This document shows, piece by piece, positions 52,547 through 61,437 of a stretch of DNA of 64,000 bases. A program made the translations under genes and the position numbers. The notes beneath the pieces are model-generated. The model had not been told where the DNA came from. It saw only the letters and a program-made list of their open reading frames with translations, and ran no database searches. The stretch is from positions 1-64,000 of the forward strand of contig PHBU01000006.1 of assembly GCA_002840685.1 (NCBI GenBank). The letters are read 5' to 3'. Origin of the DNA: Chloroflexi bacterium HGW-Chloroflexi-6 (GTDB lineage: Bacteria; Chloroflexota; Anaerolineae; Anaerolineales; Villigracilaceae). Within the stretch, counting starts at the first letter, position 1. Every line of letters begins with the position of its first letter.

Positions 52547-54865
52547 TCAAGATTCGTTCAGCACGGCGTCCAGCAAGACGCTTTCCTGACAATCGATGCA
52601 CTGGGCTTCGCGTTTGTTGGAAATTACCAGCATTCCGCCGCAGGATGGACAGGGTTGGGCCAGTGGGCGCTTCCAGGATGTGAAGTCACATTCGGGATAA
52701 TTGGCGCAACCAAAGAACACTCTGCCTTTGCGGGTTTTGCGCTCGACCATATCCCCCTTGCATTTCGGGCAGCTCACGCCAATTTTATCTAGCCAGGGTT
52801 CGGTATAGCGGCATTCGGGGAAGCCGGAACAAGAGATAAATTTCCCAAAACGTCCGTAGCGGATGACCAGCTCTTTTTCACATTTCGGGCAATTCCGTCC
52901 GATCGGTTCGGGGCCGCTTTTGGTCTGCGGGATATCCGTCTGGGCTTTTTGAACCGTCTCTGCAAACGGGCGGTAGAACTCATCCATCACCGTCACCCAG
53001 TTGGCGTGGCCCTCGGCAATTTTATCGAGGTCTTCCTCCATCCGGACGGTAAAATCGGTATCGACAATGTTGGGGAAATATTTCACCATCAAGTCATTGA
53101 CCAACCCGCCGGTCTCTGTCGGCTCGAGGCGCTTATCGATGCGGCTGACGTATCCGCGTTCCTGGATGGTCGAAATCGTCGGAGCGTAGGTCGAAGGGCG
53201 GCCAATACCGAACGACTCAAGAGTCTGCACCAGCGAAGCCTCGGAGTAGCGCGGCGGGGGCTGGGTAAAATGCTGTTCAGGCAGCAGCCGGATCAAGGCC
53301 TGGCGCTGTCCCTCAGCAATATTGGTCGGGATGCGAACATTATCCGCATCTTCATCGCGTACATCTTCATTTTTCGATTCTTCGTAGACCACCAAAAACC
53401 CAGGGAATTTAACCGCCGAGCCCGTCGCTCTCAGCAGGTATTGGCGCGAACCTGCGCCAAGCACCTCGACAGACAGCGTATCATAGAGCGCCGCTTCCAT
53501 TTGGGATGCCACAAATCGCTGCCAGATCAACTGGTAAAGCTTGAACATGGCCGTGTCAAGATACGCTTTCATTTTTTCCGGATCGCGCATGACCGAAGTC
53601 GGGCGGATGGCCTCATGGGCCTCCTGCGCGCCAATCGCGCGGGTCTTGTATTCCGGCGCGCTGCCAGGCAGAAAATCATTGCCATAGCGTTTGGCAATAT
53701 AATCGCGGGCTTCCTTGCGCGCCAATTCAGAAACGTTGGTTGAATCAGTACGCATGTAGGTGATCAAGCCAGTGTTACCGCCCTCACCCACATCCTGGCC
53801 TTCGTACAAGCCCTGAGCCAGCCCCATCGTGCGCTTGGCAGTGAAGCCCAGTTTGCGCGAAGCCTCCTGCTGAAGCGTGGATGTGATAAAAGGCGCAGCA
53901 GGCTTGCGGCGGCGCTCACCACGCTTGATCTTGCTGATCTCATAAGTCGCCGTCTCCATATCTTTCAGGATGGGGCGGACATCAGACTCGGTGCCAAATT
54001 CGGCATCTTTCTCTTCTATTTTGCTTAACCGGGCGATAAAGGATTGCTTGCCACCCTCAGGCTTAAGTTCCGCTTCGATGGTCCAATACTCCTGCGGAAT
54101 GAAATCTTCGATCTCGCGCTCACGCTCTACGATCAGGCGCAGCGCCACCGATTGCACACGTCCGGCTGAAAGGCGGCTGCGCACCTTCTCCCACAGGATC
54201 GGGCTGATGGAGTATCCCACCAGGCGGTCAAGCACACGCCGGGCCTGTTGGGCATTGACCAGATCCATATCAATGTGGCGCGAATGGCTAAAAGCCTCGG
54301 CAATCGCCGGGGCGGTAATTTCATGGAAAGTAACCCGTTTTGCGCGCTCAGGGTCGATTTCGGCCGCTTCCATCAAATGCCAGGAAATGGCTTCACCTTC
54401 GCGGTCAGGATCTGTTGCCAGGTAAATTTCTTGAGCGCCCTTTGCCAGTCTTTTCAGTTCTTTGACAATATCTTTTTTCTCGTTAGGCACGCGGTATTTG
54501 GGCTCAAAATGATTATCCACATCGACTGAAAGCTGTGAGCGCAACAAATCGCGAACGTGCCCAACCGACGCGCGGACAGTATAGCCTTTGCCCAGGAAAC
54601 GCCCAACCGTTTTGGCCTTGGCCGGTGATTCGACGATGACCAGCTTGCCCGATCGTTTTTCTTCCTTTTTGGCTTTGGACTGGGTCTTGGCGGGTTTTTC
54701 GGGTGCAACCAGCCCCTCGTGGGCTTCCGTTTTACCGGTACGATACATGGTTGTGCCACACACAGGACAGACGCCGCGCGTAACCGGCGCCCCGGAAGCA
54801 TTAAAAGTCGCCAGGGCATTCTGGATATCTCGTTTTTCTTTACATTTCATGCAATAAGCTTGCAT
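52547..54865 (-). CDS. topA: DNA topoisomerase I with N-terminal zinc-finger domain
   Basis: A 772-residue type IA topoisomerase that relaxes negative supercoils. The start at 54865 is chosen because GGAG lies 7 bases upstream of it; an ATG six bases earlier is too close. The first 45 residues hold a Cys4 finger (CMKC and CPVC), like DUF5679. The TOPRIM domain has VIVESPAKAK and DPDREGEA. The active-site Tyr is in GLITYMRTDSTN (Tyr370 in this numbering). Three C-terminal zinc repeats end the protein. The gene lies in the group with dprA, as in many bacteria. Confidence 0.95.
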   Translation of the reverse strand: MQAYCMKCKEKRDIQNALATFNASGAPVTRGVCPVCGTTMYRTGKTEAHEGLVAPEKPAKTQSKAKKEEKRSGKLVIVESPAKAKTVGRFLGKGYTVRASVGHVRDLLRSQLSVDVDNHFEPKYRVPNEKKDIVKELKRLAKGAQEIYLATDPDREGEAISWHLMEAAEIDPERAKRVTFHEITAPAIAEAFSHSRHIDMDLVNAQQARRVLDRLVGYSISPILWEKVRSRLSAGRVQSVALRLIVEREREIEDFIPQEYWTIEAELKPEGGKQSFIARLSKIEEKDAEFGTESDVRPILKDMETATYEISKIKRGERRRKPAAPFITSTLQQEASRKLGFTAKRTMGLAQGLYEGQDVGEGGNTGLITYMRTDSTNVSELARKEARDYIAKRYGNDFLPGSAPEYKTRAIGAQEAHEAIRPTSVMRDPEKMKAYLDTAMFKLYQLIWQRFVASQMEAALYDTLSVEVLGAGSRQYLLRATGSAVKFPGFLVVYEESKNEDVRDEDADNVRIPTNIAEGQRQALIRLLPEQHFTQPPPRYSEASLVQTLESFGIGRPSTYAPTISTIQERGYVSRIDKRLEPTETGGLVNDLMVKYFPNIVDTDFTVRMEEDLDKIAEGHANWVTVMDEFYRPFAETVQKAQTDIPQTKSGPEPIGRNCPKCEKELVIRYGRFGKFISCSGFPECRYTEPWLDKIGVSCPKCKGDMVERKTRKGRVFFGCANYPECDFTSWKRPLAQPCPSCGGMLVISNKREAQCIDCQESVLLDAVLNES

Positions 54866-54893
54866 TAACATCTCCTATAACTGACCGGGTGCT

Positions 54894-55991
54894 TCAAGTG
54901 TATTGCTCCCGACCAGAGTTTTTCAAGGTTTCAACCACCCGGCGAACTTCCTGGGCGCGATCTTTCTGGCAGACCAGCAACACATCACCAGTATCCACCA
55001 CGATAACATTATCCAAACCAATGGTGACAAACAGCCGTCCGTCGCCATTGCCATAAACCAATGAATTGTGCGTATCGAAAGGCAGCAACTGTCCACTGGC
55101 AATCACATTGCCATACTGATCGGGCATGATAACATCAAATAGCGCATCCCATGAGCCAATATCGCTCCAATCCAGGCCAGCGGCCGGGATGACAGCCACG
55201 CGCCCGGCATGTTCCATGATACCGTAATCTATTGTTTCGTTCTTAAGCGTGTGCCAGAGTGATGCCAAAGTTTCAGCGCGGGCAGGTGTATCCCAAGCGG
55301 CAGCGATCTGATCGAGTGTAATCTTCAGTTCGGGCATCTGTAAGGCAAATTCAGCCAGAATACGCTCGGTCTTCCAAATGAACATACCTGAATTCCAGGA
55401 ATGGTCGCCAGAATTTATCATGTCACGCGCCGCCGCTTCGTCGGGTTTTTCTTTGAAACGCGAAACGGCATAAGCCGGATAATTAAAGTTCTCGGGCAAT
55501 AACGCACCGCGCTGAATGTAACCGTAGCCGGTGGCCGGAAAAGTCGGCGCAATGCCAAGCGTCACCAGATAATCGCTTTGGGCAACATCCACCGCAACCC
55601 GTAAAATATAATGGAACAGGTCACGGTCGCGAATGAAATGGTCGGATGGCAGAATCGCCATCACCGCTTGCGGGTCGCGCTGCTGCAAGACCGCCGCTGC
55701 CAGCCCAACCACCGAGGCCGTCCCGCGCGGGGCAGGTTCAAGCAAGAAATTCTCGTAAGGCAGTTCAGGGGCTTGCTGGCGCAGTTCTTCAGCCTGTTCA
55801 GATACTGTGACGACAAAAATACGTTCGGGCGGAATAAAACCTTCCAACCGGCGAACCGTGGTCTGGAAGAGGCTTTCGTGGCTAATCAACGGGATGGATT
55901 GCTTGGGACGATTACGCCGCGAAACGGGCCATAGCCGCGTGCCGCCCCCTCCCGCCATTATGACGGCATAAGTGTGTTCGTAGTTACTCAT
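54894..55991 (-). CDS. manC: Mannose-1-phosphate guanylyltransferase
   Basis: A 365-residue nucleotidyltransferase that makes GDP-mannose for glycans. The signature VIMAGGGGTRLWPVSRRNRPKQ is at 10-31, with the LPSDHF and RFKEKPDE motifs, and a left-handed beta-helix-type C-terminal part. Its position between dprA and topA is unusual. The short form lacks the isomerase domain of ManC/AlgA fusions. Confidence 0.92.
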   Translation of the reverse strand: MSNYEHTYAVIMAGGGGTRLWPVSRRNRPKQSIPLISHESLFQTTVRRLEGFIPPERIFVVTVSEQAEELRQQAPELPYENFLLEPAPRGTASVVGLAAAVLQQRDPQAVMAILPSDHFIRDRDLFHYILRVAVDVAQSDYLVTLGIAPTFPATGYGYIQRGALLPENFNYPAYAVSRFKEKPDEAAARDMINSGDHSWNSGMFIWKTERILAEFALQMPELKITLDQIAAAWDTPARAETLASLWHTLKNETIDYGIMEHAGRVAVIPAAGLDWSDIGSWDALFDVIMPDQYGNVIASGQLLPFDTHNSLVYGNGDGRLFVTIGLDNVIVVDTGDVLLVCQKDRAQEVRRVVETLKNSGREQYT

Positions 55992-56029
55992 TTTTTTATT
56001 GTAAACCCATTGTCAAGAGCGATTTTGTT

Positions 56030-57136
56030 TTAGGTATTATACGGCGCAGATTCTTCCCTCACGGCCACGTATTGCATCCCACCCACCTGGCGCACCATGC
56101 CTTTGAGTTCCATCATCGCCAGGGTTGCAGAAACGCGATCGATCGGCAAGCCGGTCTGGGCGCGGATTTCGTCCACATGCAGAGGCTCGGCGCCGATCAA
56201 TTGAAACAGGGCGGCCTCGGTTGGATCGGTTGGCAAGGCTTTGCGAATTTCGCGGCGCTCGATGTTGCGGGTCAGATCCAGCGCTTCAAGGATGTCATTA
56301 ACTGCCAGCAGTGGTTTGGCCCCATTGGCAATCAGGCGATTGGTGCCTTTGCTTTGTGGGGCAAAAATATTACCCGGAACGGCAAAGACCTCGCGCCCAT
56401 GGTCAGCAGCAAAAGAAGCCGTGATCAACGCCCCACTGGTCTCAGCCGCCTCGATAACCACCACTGCCAAAGACAGGCCGCTGATAATGCGGTTGCGCGG
56501 CGGGAAGTTGGCGCTTTCAGGCGGGGTTCCGGGAGCGTAATCACTAATGACCGCGCCCTGAGTCATGATCTTCTCAGCCAGACTGCGATGCTCCGGAGGA
56601 TAAATACGATCGACACCAGAGCCGAGCACGGCCAGGGTGCGGCCGCCCGCCTTGAGCGCGGCGCTGTGGGCAACAGCATCCACCCCACGCGCCAGCCCGC
56701 TGACAATGGTCACACCGTTATGGGCCAGGATGGTTGCAATTTCATCGGTCACTTGGCGGCCATACGCTGTCACCGCGCGGGTGCCAACAATCGCCACCGC
56801 CCAGGTATCTTCCGGGGTGATGTTTCCGCGCAGGTACAGGATCGGCGGCGGCTGGTCAATTTGCTTGAGATGGGCCGGATAGTCTGGATCGTCCCAGGTC
56901 AGAATGTTAATGCCCTGCGATTCGATCCCGGCAAAATATTGGTCAACATCAAGGCTGGCGCGGATTTCGAGCGTCCGCGCGGCCAGTTTGGCGCTCAACC
57001 CCGCAGAAGTCAACTCAAAAGCAGAGGCATTCCAGGCTGTTTCAGCATCACCAAAGTAGTCGAGCAGGGCTTGCAAACGCACTGCGCCGATGCCTTTGAC
57101 CAACGTGAACGCAACCCGGAATTTTGTATCAGACAT
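56030..57136 (-). CDS. dprA: DNA processing protein DprA
   Basis: A 368-residue protein with an N-terminal SAM-like helical region, a central Rossmann domain (VAIVGTRAVTAYGRQV, SGLARGVDAVAHSAAL, LAVLGSGVDRIYPPEH, ISDYAPGTPP), and a C-terminal winged helix (about 300-360). DprA loads RecA on incoming single-stranded DNA in natural transformation. It is downstream of rimM on the same strand. Confidence 0.96.
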   Translation of the reverse strand: MSDTKFRVAFTLVKGIGAVRLQALLDYFGDAETAWNASAFELTSAGLSAKLAARTLEIRASLDVDQYFAGIESQGINILTWDDPDYPAHLKQIDQPPPILYLRGNITPEDTWAVAIVGTRAVTAYGRQVTDEIATILAHNGVTIVSGLARGVDAVAHSAALKAGGRTLAVLGSGVDRIYPPEHRSLAEKIMTQGAVISDYAPGTPPESANFPPRNRIISGLSLAVVVIEAAETSGALITASFAADHGREVFAVPGNIFAPQSKGTNRLIANGAKPLLAVNDILEALDLTRNIERREIRKALPTDPTEAALFQLIGAEPLHVDEIRAQTGLPIDRVSATLAMMELKGMVRQVGGMQYVAVREESAPYNT

Positions 57137-57159
57137 GGCAGGCCGGATTAAACCCCTGC

Positions 57160-57720
57160 TTATTCGTCCAGACCAGGCAGCAGGCGCACACGCACCAACC
57201 CGGCTTCAAGGTCAATTTTCAGGATGACATCCTCGATGGCCGGCAGCAACAATTCGCGCCCATCAGGGCGTTTGACGATGTAAACCTCGTTGGCCCCGGT
57301 TACAAGGATCTCAGACAGGCTACCGAGTTCTTCGTCCGCCTCGTTGACGACCCGCAACCCGATCACCTGGTGGTGGTAAAACTCACCTTCAGGCAAGGCC
57401 GGACGGTCATTTGCCGAGACAAAAACCGTTTTGCCGCGGTATTTGCCGGCAGCTTCGGGGTTATCCAGGCCGCGGAAACGGACCAGCAAACCATCATTGT
57501 GGCCACGCAGCGAGGCGATCGTCATCGGAGCATACTTTTCGCCAACGAACAGACGCGTACCAACGCTCAGCCGTTGCGGAAAGTCCGTCAGGACATCCAT
57601 CAAAAGCTCGCCACTCAGGCCGTGCGGACGGCGCAAAATACCAACGCTCAAATACACAAGCTCGCCAGAAGCGGGCGAGCTTGTCTGGCCAGGGTTTACT
57701 GGCTCATTTTCAACGGTCAT
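57160..57720 (-). CDS. rimM: 16S rRNA processing protein RimM
   Basis: A 186-residue protein with the N-terminal RimM domain (VGILRRPHGLSGELLMDVLTD) and the C-terminal PRC-barrel (HHQVIGLRVVNEADEELG, GANEVYIVKRP). It helps mature the 30S subunit. The start touches the end of khpA, and the usual trmD and rplS partners are missing here. Confidence 0.96.
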   Translation of the reverse strand: MTVENEPVNPGQTSSPASGELVYLSVGILRRPHGLSGELLMDVLTDFPQRLSVGTRLFVGEKYAPMTIASLRGHNDGLLVRFRGLDNPEAAGKYRGKTVFVSANDRPALPEGEFYHHQVIGLRVVNEADEELGSLSEILVTGANEVYIVKRPDGRELLLPAIEDVILKIDLEAGLVRVRLLPGLDE

Positions 57721-57953
57721 CAGGGTTCCACCACATCGAGCGTTACCTGCTGGCCTTCACGTTCAGCCGCAACGCGCAATAGAATGCGAATGGCATTGGC
57801 CACCCGCCCGCTTTTACCAATTACACGTCCCATATCATCTTTTGAAACACGCAATTGCAAGCGCACCCGGTTGCCCTGGCGAGACTGGGTTACTTCAACT
57901 TCATCAGGGTTCTCAACCAGGGAATGGGCTATATATTCTGTCAGGGCTTTCAT
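57720..57953 (-). CDS. khpA: KhpA-type RNA-binding protein
   Basis: A 77-residue single KH domain protein. The GxxG loop is in VIGKSGRVANAIRILL, followed by beta strand and the ending QQVTLDVVEP. KhpA with KhpB binds many transcripts and is encoded between rpsP and rimM in many bacteria, as here. It overlaps rimM by one base. Confidence 0.95.
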   Translation of the reverse strand: MKALTEYIAHSLVENPDEVEVTQSRQGNRVRLQLRVSKDDMGRVIGKSGRVANAIRILLRVAAEREGQQVTLDVVEP

Positions 57954-57974
57954 GCAAAGCCTTTCTGCAACGCT

Positions 57975-58319
57975 TTAGTTGCTGGAGGTCTTGACCCCAG
58001 CGCCGCGCGTGGTATTGGCTGCGCCGGCTTCGGCAACCAGAGTCTCAAGCGCTTCACCTTTTTTGAAACGGGCAAACCGGTCGAGGGTCCCGGTGGTTTT
58101 GAAAATTTGGGCCACCGAGTCGGTCGGTTGGGCACCCTTGCTCATCCATGCGAAGACTTTGGCTTCATCGATGTCCATCGTGGCGGGCTGGGTGCGGGGA
58201 TTGTAGAAACCGACGATTTCAATGAAACGACCATCGCGGGGGGCTTCCTTGTCGGCGATGACGATACGATAGGAAGGCTGGGCCTTCAGGCCAATGCGGC
58301 GGAGACGAATACGAACCAT
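57975..58319 (-). CDS. rpsP: 30S ribosomal protein S16
   Basis: A 114-residue protein with the family pattern MVRIRLRRIGLKAQPSYRI, RDGRFIEIVGFYNPR and AQPTDSVAQIF. It is slightly longer than the usual 80-90 residues because of an Ala- and Thr-rich C-terminus. It is downstream of ffh with a 109-base gap that has two small hairpins. Confidence 0.97.
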   Translation of the reverse strand: MVRIRLRRIGLKAQPSYRIVIADKEAPRDGRFIEIVGFYNPRTQPATMDIDEAKVFAWMSKGAQPTDSVAQIFKTTGTLDRFARFKKGEALETLVAEAGAANTTRGAGVKTSSN

Positions 58320-58428
58320 TTTAACTTACTCCTTGAATAATACGGTTTGTTATTTTGACGATAACCAGGGTTATCTTAGCTCAATGCAAAACCACTCGGT
58401 TTTACATGATTTAACTTAGTTTTTAGGG

Positions 58429-59754
58429 CTACCCGCCAAACATCTTGGGCAGGCCTTTCATGCCAGATTTTTGCAGGATCTTCATCATTTTTTGGGTCTC
58501 GCGGTACTGCTTGACCAATTTATTGACGTCCTGCACTTCCATGCCACAGCCCGCAGCGATGCGGCGGCGGCGCGAGGCATTGAGTACATCGGGGTTGCGG
58601 CGTTCGCCACGCGTCATCGAGTTGATGATGGCTTCGATGTGCTTGAAATTCTTTTCGACATCGTTCGGGTCGACCTGCTTGGCAGCCTGCCCCAACTGAC
58701 CAGGCAGCATCTCCAGAATTTGCGAGAGCGGGCCCATCTTGCGCAATTGACGCATCTGGTCGAGCCAGTCTTCCAGATCGAACTGGCCCTTCATCATCTT
58801 GTCGGCCTGTTTTTGGGCGCTTTCGGCGTCGAAAGCGGCTTCAGCCTTTTCGATCAAGCCAATCACGTCGCCCATCCCAAGGATGCGCGAGGCCAGGCGG
58901 CCGGGGTCGTAAATTTCGAGCGCATCCAGCTTTTCACCGGTGCCGAGATACTTCAACGCCACGCCGGTAACACTGCGGATGGAAATGGCCGCGCCACCAC
59001 GCGAATCGCCGTCCATTTTGGTCAGGATCAGACCGGTAATGGAAACGGTATCGCGGAATCCTTCGGCAACGTGCAGGGCTTCCTGACCGATCATCGAGTC
59101 GACCACGAGCAGGGTTTCCACAGGCGGAACGCGCCGGATGATGGCCTTTAACTCGTCCATCAGAGCGTTGTCCAACTGTGAGCGGCCCGCCGTGTCGATG
59201 ATCATCACGGTATAACCGCCCTTCTGGGCCTGGTCGAAGGCTTTCGCGACCAGATCAGGCGGCTTGACGCCGCTTTCGGCCACTACAGGCACATCAATCC
59301 GCTCGCCCAGGCTCTGCAACTGTTGAACAGCCGCCGGACGATAAGGGTCGCCCGCCACGAGCATAACACGCTCACCCTTGCCGCGCAGCAGTTTGGCAAG
59401 TTTACCGGCAGCAGTTGTCTTACCGGAGCCTTGCAAACCGACCAGCATCAGCACGCGCGGCTTGGGTCCGCTCAGATTCAGCGGGGCAGGCTCGCCCAGC
59501 GTTGTGATCAGTTCTTCGTGAACAATTTTAATGACCTGTTGGCCGGGATTAAGAGCCTTCGAGACCTCCGCACCAACAGCGCGGGCACGGACACGGGCCA
59601 CAAAATCTTTGACCACGCTGTAATGCACATCGGCTTCGAGCAGGGCCAGGCGCACTTCGCGCATGGCAACATCAACGTCTGCCTCGGAGAGTTTCCCGCG
59701 GCGGCGTAGGCCGTCAAATACCTGGGTTAAGCGATTGGTCAGAGTCTCGAACAT
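58429..59754 (-). CDS. ffh: Signal recognition particle protein Ffh
   Basis: A 441-residue SRP GTPase. The N-domain, GTP loop GLQGSGKTT (106-114), DTAGRSQLD, TKMDGDSRGG and the Met-rich M-domain with ILEMLPGQLG and RRIAAGCGMEVQDVNKLVKQY are all present. It takes nascent membrane proteins to the translocon. It heads the ffh-rpsP-khpA-rimM group. Confidence 0.97.
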   Translation of the reverse strand: MFETLTNRLTQVFDGLRRRGKLSEADVDVAMREVRLALLEADVHYSVVKDFVARVRARAVGAEVSKALNPGQQVIKIVHEELITTLGEPAPLNLSGPKPRVLMLVGLQGSGKTTAAGKLAKLLRGKGERVMLVAGDPYRPAAVQQLQSLGERIDVPVVAESGVKPPDLVAKAFDQAQKGGYTVMIIDTAGRSQLDNALMDELKAIIRRVPPVETLLVVDSMIGQEALHVAEGFRDTVSITGLILTKMDGDSRGGAAISIRSVTGVALKYLGTGEKLDALEIYDPGRLASRILGMGDVIGLIEKAEAAFDAESAQKQADKMMKGQFDLEDWLDQMRQLRKMGPLSQILEMLPGQLGQAAKQVDPNDVEKNFKHIEAIINSMTRGERRNPDVLNASRRRRIAAGCGMEVQDVNKLVKQYRETQKMMKILQKSGMKGLPKMFGG

Positions 59755-59868
59755 GGGCCGTATTAAAATTGAAATTTTCGCCCCGCGCCAGAGTCTCCAC
59801 CTGGGAGGCTGGGGTGCGAAGTGAAATGAGTGATAGGAGCGCTATTCTAGCCGATTAACGGAAGCCGG

Positions 59869-60909
59869 TCAAGCCCTGGATAAGCGCGGGCCTTCAGGGG
59901 TATCGGTGACGATCCAGCCCGCCGCCTGGATCTGGTGGCGCAGGCTGTCGGCGCGCGACCAGTCTTTGGCTTTTCGAGCGGCTTCGCGCTGCTCGGCCAG
60001 CGAGACCAACTCCGGGGAGGGCGCATCGAGAACTTCTTCGGGCAGAGAAACGCTGGTCGCCATCTGCCAGGCATCCGGGCGGATATCACCCAGGGGGGCT
60101 AGACTACCCAATCCCAGTTCATCGAAGGAAAAAGATGAGCCGGACGGGTAAATTTTCGGGTTGCATTCGCGCACCAGCGAGACAGAGCTGACTCCGCTGA
60201 TGATGCCCTGGCGCTTCTGAAAATCGAGAATGACGCCGGTATGCTCGTCGAGCCCGAGAGTGGTGTTTTCGGATGGCAGCTGGGCGCACCATTCGGCAAA
60301 CCGCTCCATGCCGAGAAAACAGCGCGAGGTATCAACGTCCGCGCCGCCATCGGTGTTGTTCCAGTGCGGGACGCACGAGATCGGCAGACCGAAGGATTTG
60401 AACAGATCAAGGCCTGGCACTGTGTGGACATCCTGCCCGACCTTGTAAATTTCGTAGACCGGAACGCCCCAGGCGCCGATCGCGATCGTGGCAGCGGAGG
60501 CGAATACCAGGGCCGCGCCGAGGCGATGGCGGGCGCGGATCAGTTCCCAGGCCAGGCTGTCTTGCAATTGACGAATGGTGTAGGTGGGCGACCCCGGCCC
60601 CATGAATATCAGGTTGGCTTGCAAAAGCGGGGCCAGGATCTCGGGATCGTCGGGACTGAAAGCGGAACCCTTTTTGCGAGCGGGGACGACGTCGATGACC
60701 GGCTTGAAATTGCCCAGGCGGATTTTCAAATAGTCAGCAACACGTCCGGCAACCTGCGAGGCGTTCAGCTCAAAACCAGCCGGGGTTTCGAGGATGGCAA
60801 CCCGTAAGGGTGCGCCAAGCTGGGCGGCAAGGGCTTCAAAAATACGCCCGCCTGCCAGTGATGTTTCGCCAGAACCAAGTAAAGCGATGGAGCCAGGGGA
60901 TTGGGTCAT
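59869..60909 (-). CDS. Peptidase S51-like (cyanophycinase-type) protein with CysRS-like tail
   Basis: A 346-residue protein. The N-terminal 230 residues resemble the class I amidotransferase-like fold of S51 peptidases: IALLGSGETS, VPARKKGSA, FMGPGSPTYT and an Ala-Ser-Ala element FASAATIAIG. The last about 45 residues read LVSLAEQREAARKAKDW, then RADSLRHQIQAAGW and TDTPEGPRL, which matches the C-terminal tail of cysteinyl-tRNA synthetase. The role of that tail here is unknown. It may be a relic or an RNA or protein contact. Confidence 0.75.
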   Translation of the reverse strand: MTQSPGSIALLGSGETSLAGGRIFEALAAQLGAPLRVAILETPAGFELNASQVAGRVADYLKIRLGNFKPVIDVVPARKKGSAFSPDDPEILAPLLQANLIFMGPGSPTYTIRQLQDSLAWELIRARHRLGAALVFASAATIAIGAWGVPVYEIYKVGQDVHTVPGLDLFKSFGLPISCVPHWNNTDGGADVDTSRCFLGMERFAEWCAQLPSENTTLGLDEHTGVILDFQKRQGIISGVSSVSLVRECNPKIYPSGSSFSFDELGLGSLAPLGDIRPDAWQMATSVSLPEEVLDAPSPELVSLAEQREAARKAKDWSRADSLRHQIQAAGWIVTDTPEGPRLSRA

Positions 60910-60928
60910 TTTATGATTGGGGGTTGGC

Positions 60929-60959
60929 TGTAGGGGCGCAGCAGTGCTGCGGCCCTACA
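60929..60959. repeat. REP-like palindrome, second copy
   Basis: A 15-bp palindrome (60929-60943 with 60945-60959) with one mismatch. It shares the core of the element at 37728-37756 (TAGGGGCGCAGCA). It lies in the gap between the S51-like gene and the peroxiredoxin-like gene. Confidence 0.7.
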
Positions 60960-61419
60960 AACCGTGGTTAATTTTATCGAGCATCCCCAGGATCAAACTG
61001 TTTTCAGGGATGTCGGCCATTGAGTCACTGTAATGCTGGTAACGAACCTGTTCTTTTTTATCGATCAGCATCAGTGCCGGGACGCGGCCCAGCTTGAACA
61101 GGTTCCATTCCTGGCCATACACGTCAGAGACTTTGTGCCTGGGGTCAGGCAGACCAATATAAGGGAGTTTGTTCTCTTCCCAATAATGACGAAAGGCGTT
61201 GCGCCCATCCGGGCCGATACAGATGATTTCCGCGTCACGCGCGGTGAAGGCCGCATACTCGTCGCGCAAGCGCGCGAGATGGGCGCGGCAGAAGGGTCAC
61301 ATGAATCCGCGCAGGAAGACCAGCACGATATTTTTCTTGCCCGTGAAGCTCGAAAGCCGGACGGGATCGCCTTCGAAATCAGGCAATTCAAAATCGGGAG
61401 CGATGGTAAAGATTTTCAT
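60955..61419 (-). CDS. Selenocysteine-containing peroxiredoxin-like protein (AhpC/TSA type)
   Basis: The frame from ATG 61419 codes for 154 residues with one in-frame TGA as codon 41 (61297-61299). Before it is IVLVFLRGFM and after it PFCRAHLARLRDEYAAF. In the family the residue at this position is the peroxidatic Cys of the CPFC motif, so TGA most likely codes for selenocysteine (UPFC). The rest follows the family without interruption (ICIGPDG, YIGLPDP, LFKLGRVPALMLIDK), and the tail ends KINHGL. A stem-loop suited to a bacterial SECIS lies 18 bases after the TGA. If it is not decoded, the gene is a pseudogene or makes only a 104-residue piece. It follows the alpha/beta hydrolase gene by 18 bases. 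Confidence 0.85.
61258..61278 (-). promoter_or_regulatory. Candidate bacterial SECIS stem-loop
   Basis: On the minus strand CTCG-CGCG-CTTG-CGCG-A-CGAG forms an 8-bp stem with one bulged A and a 4-base loop. It begins 18 bases after the TGA, so the loop is about 26-30 bases downstream of it, within the known range for bacterial SECIS. Confidence 0.65.
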
Positions 61420-61437
61420 GGCATATCCTTGTCAGCA

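Noticed and set aside
60955..61269. Stand-alone 104-residue protein
   Set aside because: It lacks the N-terminal strand and active site of its family, both of which lie just upstream in the same frame across the TGA.
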